A stretch of DNA of 33,174 nucleotides from Candidatus Sumerlaeia bacterium. GTDB taxonomy: Bacteria; Sumerlaeota; Sumerlaeia; SLMS01. The position numbers and the translations under genes are program-made. Below, one piece after another: positions 1-7,299 of this stretch. The notes under the pieces were generated by a model that was not told where the DNA came from, did not search any database, and saw nothing but the letters and a program-made list of their open reading frames with translations. Within the stretch, counting starts at the first letter, position 1. Each line of letters starts with the position of its first letter. The stretch lies in NCBI GenBank assembly GCA_020831705.1, contig JAFIGB010000416.1:1-33174 (forward strand), written 5' to 3'.

Positions 1-204
1 TGCGTGGCGATTATCCTCTTTCCCGCCTCCCTGCTTGTATTTATCGGACGGACCTTCGAGTACGACAATCGCGACCCGGGAATGACCGCCACCTTCGGTG
101 GAGCGATCCTGCTCATTGGTCAGCTGCCCTTCAGGATCGTACTCTATTACCTGATTGCATTTGGGCAATGGATTGAATCCCGGGGACGCATCCACGCTTC
201 CTGA
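1..204 (+). CDS. C-terminal part of a membrane protein (5' end outside window)
   Basis: The frame is open from the first base of the window to a TGA at 202-204, so this is the end of a longer gene. A GTG at 4 could serve as a start but has no visible upstream context. The visible 67 or so residues contain a hydrophobic stretch at the very beginning and a second one (about residues 32-52, rich in Gly, Ile, Leu), separated by a polar segment with several charged residues, which suggests the last two membrane helices of an integral membrane protein. The C-terminus is short and polar. It converges on the NUDIX gene with only a few bases between the two stops. I do not recognise the family. Confidence that it is coding is moderate, because only the tail is seen. 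Confidence 0.5.
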   Translation, partial: CVAIILFPASLLVFIGRTFEYDNRDPGMTATFGGAILLIGQLPFRIVLYYLIAFGQWIESRGRIHAS

Positions 205-207
205 ATT

Positions 208-780
208 TTACTGGCACAACCATCCACGTTTTCTCGCAATTTCCAGCATTCGAAGGATCGAATCATCGACCTTCATCGCATTGATATCCCCGAGGGAAAA
301 CCAGCCAGCGTGGTGTACCTCATCCTCCTGCCTGATGACTCTTTCCTCCAGGGCACGGAAGGCATGACGCACGTCGTAATGCCAATGGGCAGGCATCTCT
401 CCGATCGCAGGAATTTCATGGCGATCGATGTCGAATATACCACGATCCAATGATTCCAGCGCCTCCACTCCAGTTTCCTCCAGCACTTCACGGATGGATG
501 TCTCGAACAGGCTCCCATCGCCGGATTCAACATGGCCGCCCGGTTGGAGCCACGCCCCAAGTTTCTTGTGATGAACAAGGAGGATCCGTCGCCCGGATTC
601 GTCTATAACAAAGCCGGAGGCCGTGAAGTGTCCGGGCAGACTCATGCGGTCGAATGGGTCCGATGGCTGGTCACAAAGCTCCCTGAAGAGCATGCGGGTT
701 TCATCCCACTGAAGGCCGGGTTCAGGCGCCCATGTTTCGAGATCACGGCGAAATTTCAGGATTCTTGAGTCCGGGGACAA
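208..780 (-). CDS. NUDIX hydrolase
   Basis: NUDIX hydrolases cleave nucleoside diphosphates linked to another moiety; the substrate cannot be predicted here. The product is 190 residues from a TTG start at 780. I chose this start because GAGGAG lies just upstream and the upstream glucosidase stop is at 784-782; the longer frame to 930 would run deep into that gene. The NUDIX box is at about residues 82-104, GGHVE then REVLEETG, with R97, E98, E101 and E102 in place. The usual first Glu of the box is replaced by Gly (GDGS), a variant common in proteins with a GGHVE-type box. The first 50 residues form a polar extension before the domain. The gene is probably co-transcribed and translationally coupled with the glucosidase. 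Confidence 0.85.
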   Translation of the reverse strand: MSPDSRILKFRRDLETWAPEPGLQWDETRMLFRELCDQPSDPFDRMSLPGHFTASGFVIDESGRRILLVHHKKLGAWLQPGGHVESGDGSLFETSIREVLEETGVEALESLDRGIFDIDRHEIPAIGEMPAHWHYDVRHAFRALEERVIRQEDEVHHAGWFSLGDINAMKVDDSILRMLEIARKRGWLCQ

Positions 781-781
781 A

Positions 782-2746
782 TCAACTCTCCTCGTCCAGC
801 CAGTCGGGTTCCGGCTCAGGCTCGCCGTTTCGTTGCAGGAAACGTAATGCCTGAAGGGTTTCCACGAGGGCGGATACCGACCATGCCTGGGCGAAGCACC
901 CACGGGGACGGTGTGGGGTGTTTCCATCAAAGATTTCGTTCACCGAATCCAGACACCCCTCATTTTCAAAGTGCCAGACCAGATGCTGGACGATTTCCGG
1001 AACCTTCTCCGCCAGTTCGGGAACCTGTTCCCGTTCCTCAACGATTCCCTTTACATACGGCGCAAGCAACCAGGGCCAGACAGTTCCCTGGTGATAGGCA
1101 TGGTCCCGCGTGTGCAGGTTCCCTTTATAGACAGGCTTGTAATCGGGATGTTCCGGATCGAGGGTACGAAGTCCCTTGGGTGTCAACAGGCGCTGATAGA
1201 CATGGCGAAGGACCTCGGGACGAAGGTCCTTGGGGATGATATTGTGCCGCAGGGCGAAGGGAATGATCTGGTTTGGCCGGGTCGTTTCATCACGGGTTCC
1301 CTTGCCATCACGGTCCACGACATCCGCCAGGCCCCGGCCGTCACCGAGAGGGAAGCGCTTCTCGAGGGCACGTTTGGCGCGGCCTGCCTGCTTTTCCCAA
1401 TCCAGGGCGTGGTCGATTTCCCCTGCTTCCCGTGCCGCACCGGCGATGAGCATGAGGGCGTTGTACCAAAGCCCCTGGATTTCCACCGGCTTGCCATGGC
1501 GGGGCGTGGGTACTTCATCGTCAATGCGGACATCCATCCACGTCAACTGGGCCCCCTTGTTCCCGGCGATGACCAGTCCGGCCCTTCCAAGGCGAATATT
1601 GTGGTGGGTGCCATCCTGATAGCCAGCAAGGATCGCCTTCAAGGCGGACCAAAGCTCCTTGTCATTGATGATCGTCTGTACATCCCAGCAGCGAAATGCC
1701 ATTTCAACCAGCCACAACGTGGCATCCACGGTGTTGTATTGGGGGGGATGGTTTCCTTCGGGGAAGATATTGGGGATCAACCCAGCATTCAGGTGCGTGA
1801 GAAAATGTCGAATGATGTCGCGGGCCTCGCCCAACCTGTTTGCCTGGAGACAAAGGCCCGGAAGGGATATCATCGTGTCCCGGCCCCAATCGGTAAACCA
1901 TGGATAGCCCGCAATGACAGTGGGGCGGCCAAGGCTGGTGGAAACGACGAACTGTTCCCCTGCCCGGGACAACCTGGCGGAAAGGTACTCGTAATCATCC
2001 GGAAGTCTATCCACGCGCAGGCCCGTACGCCGGGCCAATTCCTGGTCGTGAATCATGTTGGCTTCGGTGGCTTCAATTTCCCTGCTGATTCCAAAACGGA
2101 GAAAGACGGGCTTCTCCGCCGTGACCTCGAAACCAAGTTCGGCGGCTGTATAGAGGGTTTGCTCGTGGATGTCCTCGCAGTCCTTCTCCGTTTCCAGGGT
2201 CACCGGGCCGAGTTCATCACCACGGCGGAGGAACTCCAGGGGTGTGGAGGAAGACATCACCAGGGGGAAGCCGCCAAAGGAAGCCAGTTGGTAGCGGTCC
2301 GTTGACAATTCGATGTCGTCGGATGGACACGATATGATGGGCCGTATGGACAGACGCAGGGAGGATTGCACCGCCGACCGGCGCAATCCGTAGCAAACCC
2401 AAAGAGTGTCGGAGGACCCCTTCGGCATCATGATATACTTGTGTAGGATCGCCCCACCCTCCAGTTCCCAGCGCCATTGGGGGAACGGGAAGGTAACAAA
2501 CATCGGCCAACCCTCGGGAGGGTTCCACTGGTTGTCAGCCCAGGTCGAGGTCAGCGACATTGTCACTTTTGGATGGCGAAGGTACTCCTCCATGCCGACG
2601 AGGAGGCGCACCCGTTCCCGGGGGGGATTTCGGGCAATCCAGAAGAGGCCATGCCACTTGCGGCGTATTTCACCGCTGACGGTCCCACAGGAGAATCCAC
2701 CAGTGCCGTTGGTTTCCAGCCATTCAGATGTCAAACTTGCTGCCAT
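782..2746 (-). CDS. Amylo-alpha-1,6-glucosidase (glycogen debranching enzyme family)
   Basis: Hydrolyses alpha-1,6 branch residues of glycogen-like or oligosaccharide substrates; family GDE N- and C-terminal domains, glycoside hydrolase family 133 type. The 654-residue product opens with the family signature EWLETNGTGGFSCGTVSG (residues 8-25) followed by the RKWHGLF segment. The N-terminal beta domain runs to about residue 245. The catalytic (alpha/alpha)6 domain follows, with YPWFTDWGRDTM (about 281-292), DATLWLVE (about 341) and QLTWMD (about 400-405), and a GTVWPWLLAPYV segment near the end. The ATG at 2746 is preceded by GGGAGG about 10 bases upstream; a longer start at 2782 has no better signal. 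No signal peptide, so cytoplasmic. It is followed closely by the NUDIX gene, so the two probably form an operon. Confidence 0.93.
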   Translation of the reverse strand: MAASLTSEWLETNGTGGFSCGTVSGEIRRKWHGLFWIARNPPRERVRLLVGMEEYLRHPKVTMSLTSTWADNQWNPPEGWPMFVTFPFPQWRWELEGGAILHKYIMMPKGSSDTLWVCYGLRRSAVQSSLRLSIRPIISCPSDDIELSTDRYQLASFGGFPLVMSSSTPLEFLRRGDELGPVTLETEKDCEDIHEQTLYTAAELGFEVTAEKPVFLRFGISREIEATEANMIHDQELARRTGLRVDRLPDDYEYLSARLSRAGEQFVVSTSLGRPTVIAGYPWFTDWGRDTMISLPGLCLQANRLGEARDIIRHFLTHLNAGLIPNIFPEGNHPPQYNTVDATLWLVEMAFRCWDVQTIINDKELWSALKAILAGYQDGTHHNIRLGRAGLVIAGNKGAQLTWMDVRIDDEVPTPRHGKPVEIQGLWYNALMLIAGAAREAGEIDHALDWEKQAGRAKRALEKRFPLGDGRGLADVVDRDGKGTRDETTRPNQIIPFALRHNIIPKDLRPEVLRHVYQRLLTPKGLRTLDPEHPDYKPVYKGNLHTRDHAYHQGTVWPWLLAPYVKGIVEEREQVPELAEKVPEIVQHLVWHFENEGCLDSVNEIFDGNTPHRPRGCFAQAWSVSALVETLQALRFLQRNGEPEPEPDWLDEES

Positions 2747-2941
2747 GATGGAAAAGCCTCCCGGGAATCGGCGAAACCGCACGCCGACAACTCAATGGTC
2801 GCCGGGAAACGCCCCGGAACAAGGGAAATCAAGGAAACCGCAATCCGAGTTGACCATCAAGTCACAATCCCATTACGGTTCCAGTGATTCTTGTCGAACC
2901 ACATCAACAGACCTCCACCAACTTCCGAGGATGAAAATTCA

Positions 2942-3475
2942 ATGAACACATCCGTCATGCAACCACTGAAATTTATCACATTCATCTTTTTGCTGGGAGC
3001 CATGGTCGCAACCAGTGGGTGCGCCTCCAAGGATGTGAAGTTGACGGGAAAGGTTGTCATCACACCGGTCCTCGTGGCTCGCGATATCGTCGACCTTCCC
3101 CTCGTTTCCCTCTCCACGCTCTTTATCTACTGGGCCTCGCGGTCCGACCCCTTCGCTCCCCCACGCCCCGGAGTGGGCTGGTCCTGGAAGGGTGGCTTTG
3201 ACTTTGGGATTTCCTATGGACTTGGCTGGTTCTTCTTCAGTGCCCTCGCCGTACCCATTGCCACGGTGGATTACATTGTCTGCCGATCCTTTTTCCCGGC
3301 ATTCCCCATCTGTCTGAAACCGTGGAAGAAGCAGGATCAATCCTGGGGGGACCTGCTCTTTCCCAACACCCGGGCCCTTTGGGGGACGAGTCCGCCCAAA
3401 ACGATCTGGGAGGAGCGTGCCCCTCCACCACGACAACCCCAGGAGCCATCCAGACCGCAGCCGCAAAACATCTGA
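2942..3475 (+). CDS. Hypothetical lipoprotein
   Basis: A 177-residue product with a clear type II signal peptide: hydrophobic core FITFIFLLGAMVA followed by the lipobox TSGC, so Cys27 would be lipidated. After a short polar linker comes a hydrophobic, aromatic-rich middle (about residues 50-115) containing ARDIVDLP and a GGFDFGISYGLGWFF stretch, and then a Pro-rich tail. The arrangement of a lipobox Cys followed by a D-x-x-D-L-P element is loosely reminiscent of YceK/YidQ-type lipoproteins, but this is only a visual resemblance. The start at 2942 is preceded by GAGG; the upstream extension in the same frame lacks a signal. It is divergent from the glucosidase and followed by a hairpin. Function unknown. 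Confidence 0.72.
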   Translation: MNTSVMQPLKFITFIFLLGAMVATSGCASKDVKLTGKVVITPVLVARDIVDLPLVSLSTLFIYWASRSDPFAPPRPGVGWSWKGGFDFGISYGLGWFFFSALAVPIATVDYIVCRSFFPAFPICLKPWKKQDQSWGDLLFPNTRALWGTSPPKTIWEERAPPPRQPQEPSRPQPQNI

Positions 3476-3514
3476 GTTTTTTCCCGGAAATGACAGTGAT
3501 GGAACATCCCGATT

Positions 3515-3545
3515 GCCCGCCTCACCCGAGGCGGGCAGCGTTTTC
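3515..3545 (+). terminator. GC-rich hairpin after lipoprotein gene, possible terminator
   Basis: A perfect 9-bp stem, GCCCGCCTC (3515-3523) with GAGGCGGGC (3528-3536), closes a four-base loop (ACCC). It is followed by AGCGTTTTCC, so the T-tract is short (four T) and displaced by four bases. It lies between the lipoprotein stop (3475) and the aminotransferase start (3600). It could act as an intrinsic terminator or attenuator, or protect a 3' end. The stem is certain; the role is inferred. Confidence 0.55.
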
Positions 3546-3599
3546 CATGCGGCGGGCAACCTGCCGCACCCAACGTAATCAGCAAAGGTTTTCCCCTCC

Positions 3600-4700
3600 A
3601 TGAAACTCGCCCAACGCCGTCACGCCATTGATTCCTCCGGTATTCGTAAGGTCTTTGACCTGGCCCAAACCATCAAGGATCCCATCAATCTTTCCATTGG
3701 TCTTCCGGATTATGACGTCCCTGATTCCATCAAGAAACTTGGATTCGAGGCCATCGAGGCGGGGAAAAACCGCTATACACAGACCGGCGGCAACAAGGCC
3801 CTTCGCGATGCCGTCCGGCAGTTCTATACAGACAATGGCGTTGCCCACGAGGACGTCATGATTGCCTCAGGTACTTCCGGCGCCCTCTTTCTCACGCTGC
3901 TTGCACTGCTGGATCCTGGAGATGAAGTGCTCATTCCGGACCCCTACTTCGTCATGTACGAGGCGTTGGTGAAGTTCCTCGGCGCCAAGCCGGTGCTCAT
4001 CGATACCTACCCCGACTTTCGTCTGAAGCGTGAGGCGCTTGAAGCTGCCACGACGGAAAAGACAAAGCTGCTGATCCTCAATTCACCAAGCAACCCCACC
4101 GGCGTTGTCATGACGGAGGAGGAATGCCGCATGGCTGCCGATTTTGCGGAGGCCCGGGGTATAGAGGTTTTGTCCGACGAGATTTACGAGGCCTTTTCCT
4201 ACGACGGGGAGTTTGTCCGTCCTTCCGCCTACTTCAAGGCCCCGATTGTCATTAGCGGCCTTTCGAAGTCCGTTGCCATGACGGGATGGCGCCTTGGCTG
4301 GCTGGCAGGGCCGAAGGATCTCGTGAAGGCATGCGAGGAAATCCAGCAATACACCTTTGTCTGTGCACCCTCCGTGGGGCAGGAAATGGCCATTCAGGCG
4401 ATGAAGTTTGACATGCGCCCCATTTGCGAGGAGTACATGCGCCGTCGCGACCTGATCTATAACGGCCTTGTGGACAATGGTTACAAGGTGAGCAAGCCCG
4501 GTGGCGCCTTCTATATCTTCCCCGAGGCCCCCGGAGGCGATGGCGACGCCTTTGTTCGAAAGGCTATTGAGGAGCGACTTCTCATGGTTCCGGGAAGTGT
4601 CTTCAGCAAGCGGAAGACGAATTTCCGGATCAGCTTTGCGGCCAGCGAGGAAAAGCTCCGGGCCGGCATTGAAATCCTCAAGAAACTGGCGCCCAGGTAG
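3600..4700 (+). CDS. PLP-dependent class I aminotransferase
   Basis: Transfers an amino group between an amino acid and a 2-oxo acid using pyridoxal phosphate; fold type I, aspartate/aromatic aminotransferase class I/II family. In the 366-residue product the Schiff-base lysine is K223 in SGLSKSVAMTGWRLGW. NSPSNPTG (161-168) and SDEIYE (192-197) supply the conserved Asn, Asp and Tyr that contact PLP, and a FRISFA segment near the C-terminus contains the substrate-carboxylate Arg. RYTQTGGNKALRDAV near residue 60 is also typical. Length is slightly below the family norm of about 390. No signal peptide. The specific substrate (Asp, aromatic or other) cannot be read from sequence by eye. AAAGG lies about 13 bases before the ATG, a rather long spacing. 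The next gene starts 14 bases downstream. Confidence 0.93.
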   Translation: MKLAQRRHAIDSSGIRKVFDLAQTIKDPINLSIGLPDYDVPDSIKKLGFEAIEAGKNRYTQTGGNKALRDAVRQFYTDNGVAHEDVMIASGTSGALFLTLLALLDPGDEVLIPDPYFVMYEALVKFLGAKPVLIDTYPDFRLKREALEAATTEKTKLLILNSPSNPTGVVMTEEECRMAADFAEARGIEVLSDEIYEAFSYDGEFVRPSAYFKAPIVISGLSKSVAMTGWRLGWLAGPKDLVKACEEIQQYTFVCAPSVGQEMAIQAMKFDMRPICEEYMRRRDLIYNGLVDNGYKVSKPGGAFYIFPEAPGGDGDAFVRKAIEERLLMVPGSVFSKRKTNFRISFAASEEKLRAGIEILKKLAPR

Positions 4701-4714
4701 GAGCAACATCGAAG

Positions 4715-5134
4715 GTGTTGAACGAACCGACAGAGAACCTCTCCCGCGATCCGGACGAACTCGTCCGCCAGCTCGATGCCCACATGCTGGCGAGGGAACG
4801 GCGCGAGTGGCAGCTTCTTCGCGCCCAGCTTTCCTTCCATTGGTTCGAACTGTTCATCGTCGCCGGGGTGTTTGCGTTCTCTCTCGGGTTCGTTGCGACG
4901 ATGATCTTTGCCTTCTCGGCAGAGAGCGAACAGCTTCACCTTTTCATGACATTCTGGACCGTCGGATGGATTGCAACGGTCCTGATCGCATTGATGTTTC
5001 TCATCCGTCGATACCGGGCGTTGCGGCGTTCCATGGAACTTGTCGCCCGCCGTTTTGACCGCATTGAAAAGGTCCTCGAACAGGAACTGAAACGGGCCCC
5101 TGCCGGTGATCACCAACAGGAGCCCGTGGACTGA
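4715..5134 (+). CDS. Small two-TM membrane protein with coiled-coil tail
   Basis: A 139-residue product, not recognised. Residues 1-40 are polar and charged, with an Arg/Glu-rich helix. Two hydrophobic helices follow at about 44-67 and 76-97, joined by a short acidic loop. The C-terminal 40 residues are a charged helix (RRYRALRRSMELVARRFDRIEKVLEQELKR has heptad-like spacing) suited to a coiled coil. A GTG at 4715 (or the adjacent TTG at 4718) is preceded by AGGAG, which overlaps the aminotransferase stop, so the two are likely translated from one message. The positive-inside pattern suggests both termini are cytoplasmic. Confidence 0.7.
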   Translation: MLNEPTENLSRDPDELVRQLDAHMLARERREWQLLRAQLSFHWFELFIVAGVFAFSLGFVATMIFAFSAESEQLHLFMTFWTVGWIATVLIALMFLIRRYRALRRSMELVARRFDRIEKVLEQELKRAPAGDHQQEPVD

Positions 5135-5161
5135 TTTTACTCCCCTGTCATGGGGCGGGAA

Positions 5162-6055
5162 TCAAAGGTCCTTCATGCGTGGATCGAGCAGGTCGCGAAG
5201 ACCATCGCCCAGGAAATTAAATCCAAGCACCGTCACAAGGATGGCAAGGCCGGGAAAGAGCGGCAGCCACGAATAGAAAAGCAGATACTCGCGTCCGTCG
5301 GAAAGCATGTTCCCCCACGTCGGCTCGGGAGGAAGTGCGCCGAGACCGAGGAAGCTCAATCCCGATTCAGCCAGGATCGCCGTGGAAACACGAAGCGTTC
5401 CGTAGACCAGAAGCGTCCCGAAAAGATTCGGGAGGATGTGCTTGTACATGATTGGCAGGTGCGTGACGCCAATGGCTCGTGCAGAATCAACGAATTGCTC
5501 CTCCTTGATGGACAGGACGCTTCCCCGAACAAGACGTGCGTAGGAGGGGAAGGTTGCAAACCCAAGCGCAATAATCACCGGCAACATGGAAAACTGGGAT
5601 CGATCAAACCCGTAGGATGCAATCCAGTCCAGCATCAGGGGGCCAACGGTTGCGGAGACGGCGATTGCAAGAAGCAGGAACGGGAACGCCAGCATGATAT
5701 CCACGACACGGGATATCAGTGAATCAACCCATCCGCCAAAATATCCGGAAAGAAGGCCGAGTAAGGTGCCCAGGGTCATGCCGATGGCCACCACGGTAAT
5801 CCCGACAAGGAGCGACGTCCGGGACGCATAGACAACCCGCAGGAAGATATCGCGTCCGAGGTGATCCGTCCCGAAGGGATGCTGCCAGGAGGGAGGATTG
5901 AGGGCGATGCGGAGATCCTGGGTGATCACACTGTCCTGGGGAACGAAAATACCGGCGATAATGGCCGTCAGGCAGATGAAAACAACGGTTATCAACCCGA
6001 CCATCGCGAGGGGGTTGCGGCGAAAACGTCGCCAAAATTCGGCGTATTCGCTCAT
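5162..6055 (-). CDS. Peptide/nickel-type ABC transporter permease, OppC/DppC-like
   Basis: Inner-membrane permease subunit of an oligopeptide/dipeptide/nickel-type ABC importer. The 297-residue product has an N-terminal cytoplasmic segment (FWRRFRRNPLAMVGL) and a first TM typical of the OppC family. A periplasmic loop carries HPFGTDHLGRDIF, an OppC-family hallmark, and the BPD_transp_1 domain follows with the EAA loop SARAIGVTHLPIMYKHILPN that docks to the ATPase. The start overlaps the end of the OppB-like gene by four bases, showing translational coupling. No ATPase gene follows: the next gene downstream is on the other strand, so partner ATPases must be encoded elsewhere. Confidence 0.93.
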   Translation of the reverse strand: MSEYAEFWRRFRRNPLAMVGLITVVFICLTAIIAGIFVPQDSVITQDLRIALNPPSWQHPFGTDHLGRDIFLRVVYASRTSLLVGITVVAIGMTLGTLLGLLSGYFGGWVDSLISRVVDIMLAFPFLLLAIAVSATVGPLMLDWIASYGFDRSQFSMLPVIIALGFATFPSYARLVRGSVLSIKEEQFVDSARAIGVTHLPIMYKHILPNLFGTLLVYGTLRVSTAILAESGLSFLGLGALPPEPTWGNMLSDGREYLLFYSWLPLFPGLAILVTVLGFNFLGDGLRDLLDPRMKDL

Positions 6056-7278
6056 TTGGCACTCCCTTCAAGACGAATGCGTGGATCAAGAACGCTATAC
6101 AACAGGTCAACGAGGAGATTGACGAGGACAAATATGAAAGCCAGAATCAGGACAGCCCCCATTGTCACCGGAAAGTCACGACCCCGAATCGAGTCGATCA
6201 TCAACTTTCCGACACCCGGCCAATTGAAAACCGTCTCCACGATGACCGACCCACCCAGAAGGGCGCCGGTGGAAAGCCCCGCAACAGTTACGAAGGGGAT
6301 CATGGCATTCTTGAGGGCATGCTTCAGGATCACCCGATTGCTGTCCAGTCCCTTGGCGCGGGCAGTCCGGACGTAATCCATGCTGAGAACCTGAAGCATG
6401 GAGGAGCGCAGGATACGACAGAGGAAAGCCCCCGTGCTCACACCAAGGGTAATCGCAGGCAGGACCAGGTGGCTCACCATCTGGGGAGTCCATGGATCGC
6501 CGCGGCCCGCCGGTGGAAAGAGGGGGATATTTCTGGAAAAGAGAATAATCAACTCAAGACCCAGCCAGAAACTTGGCATTGCCAAAAAGACAAAGACAAT
6601 AAATCGGCTGGTATTGTCCAGGATGCTCCTTGGATAGACAGCACTCAGGACACCCACAATGATTCCCGTCAGGATGGCGAATATCATCGAGACGAGGGCC
6701 AACTCGATGGTGGCGGGCATACGGCGGAAAATTTCCTCCGTCACAGGCCGCCCTGAAGTGATCGAAGTACCGAGGTCACCCCGTATGACACCTCCGAGCC
6801 AATAAAAGTACTGGGTGACGACATTGGTCTTCACCAATGTCCGATTGATCATGACATCCAGGTCCACACCGATTTGATAGACGTCGGTTTGGGAGACCCG
6901 GGCCTCGATCACATTGGACACGGGAAAGTCCTCGTGCTCAATGAATCTCCCCACGAGGGGGTTCGCCGCCTCCCCGACGTGAAGGCGAATGAGTCGCTCC
7001 CTGTCGAAGTCGGTCTGTTCATTGGGAATTACATGAAGAATCAGATAATTTCCACGCTCAATTCCCAGAACCCGTGCCGTCCCGGGGACTCCACCGACAT
7101 AACGCTCGTAGCCAAGTTCAACACTCTTGGCGGTGATCGATTCCTCGGTCGCCTCGGGTCCAAGCATGAGACGGACGGGATCGCCGGGGGACAATCGCAT
7201 CAGGGCGAAGGTCAGAATCGTCACACCCAGCATGGTTGGTATCAGCTCTAGGAGGCGACGCAGGATGTAGGTTGTCAT
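6052..7278 (-). CDS. Peptide/nickel-type ABC transporter permease, OppB/DppB-like, with large periplasmic insertion
   Basis: Second permease subunit of the same importer. The N-terminus (YILRRLLELIPTMLGVTILTF) and RLSPGDPVRLMLGPEAT are classic OppB. WLGGVIRGDLGTSITSGRPV at about 160-179 and the EAA loop VRTARAKGLDSNRVILKHAL complete the family pattern. At 408 residues it is about 80-100 longer than usual: between the ELGY segment (about residue 57) and the YWLGG motif lies an extra polar region of roughly 90 residues (about 58-150). In standard OppB proteins only a short linker is found there, so this is predicted to be an extra periplasmic domain next to the first TM helix. The start lies 21 bases after the binding-protein stop. 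Clearly co-transcribed. Confidence 0.92.
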   Translation of the reverse strand: MTTYILRRLLELIPTMLGVTILTFALMRLSPGDPVRLMLGPEATEESITAKSVELGYERYVGGVPGTARVLGIERGNYLILHVIPNEQTDFDRERLIRLHVGEAANPLVGRFIEHEDFPVSNVIEARVSQTDVYQIGVDLDVMINRTLVKTNVVTQYFYWLGGVIRGDLGTSITSGRPVTEEIFRRMPATIELALVSMIFAILTGIIVGVLSAVYPRSILDNTSRFIVFVFLAMPSFWLGLELIILFSRNIPLFPPAGRGDPWTPQMVSHLVLPAITLGVSTGAFLCRILRSSMLQVLSMDYVRTARAKGLDSNRVILKHALKNAMIPFVTVAGLSTGALLGGSVIVETVFNWPGVGKLMIDSIRGRDFPVTMGAVLILAFIFVLVNLLVDLLYSVLDPRIRLEGSAK

Positions 7279-7299
7279 CTGTGCGCCCTCCTGTCCTTG

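Noticed and set aside
911-2305. 464-residue plus-strand open frame
   Set aside because: Lies antisense within the glucosidase gene; high G+C leaves the opposite frame open, and the product has no recognisable motifs.
2939-3601. 220-residue minus-strand frame opposite the lipoprotein gene
   Set aside because: The plus-strand gene has a proper lipobox signal peptide and ribosome-binding site; the opposite frame is Gly/Arg-rich with no motif.
5125-5165. Weak CCCC/GGGG hairpin between the small membrane protein and the oppC-like gene
   Set aside because: Only four base pairs and no T-tract; not supportable as a terminator.
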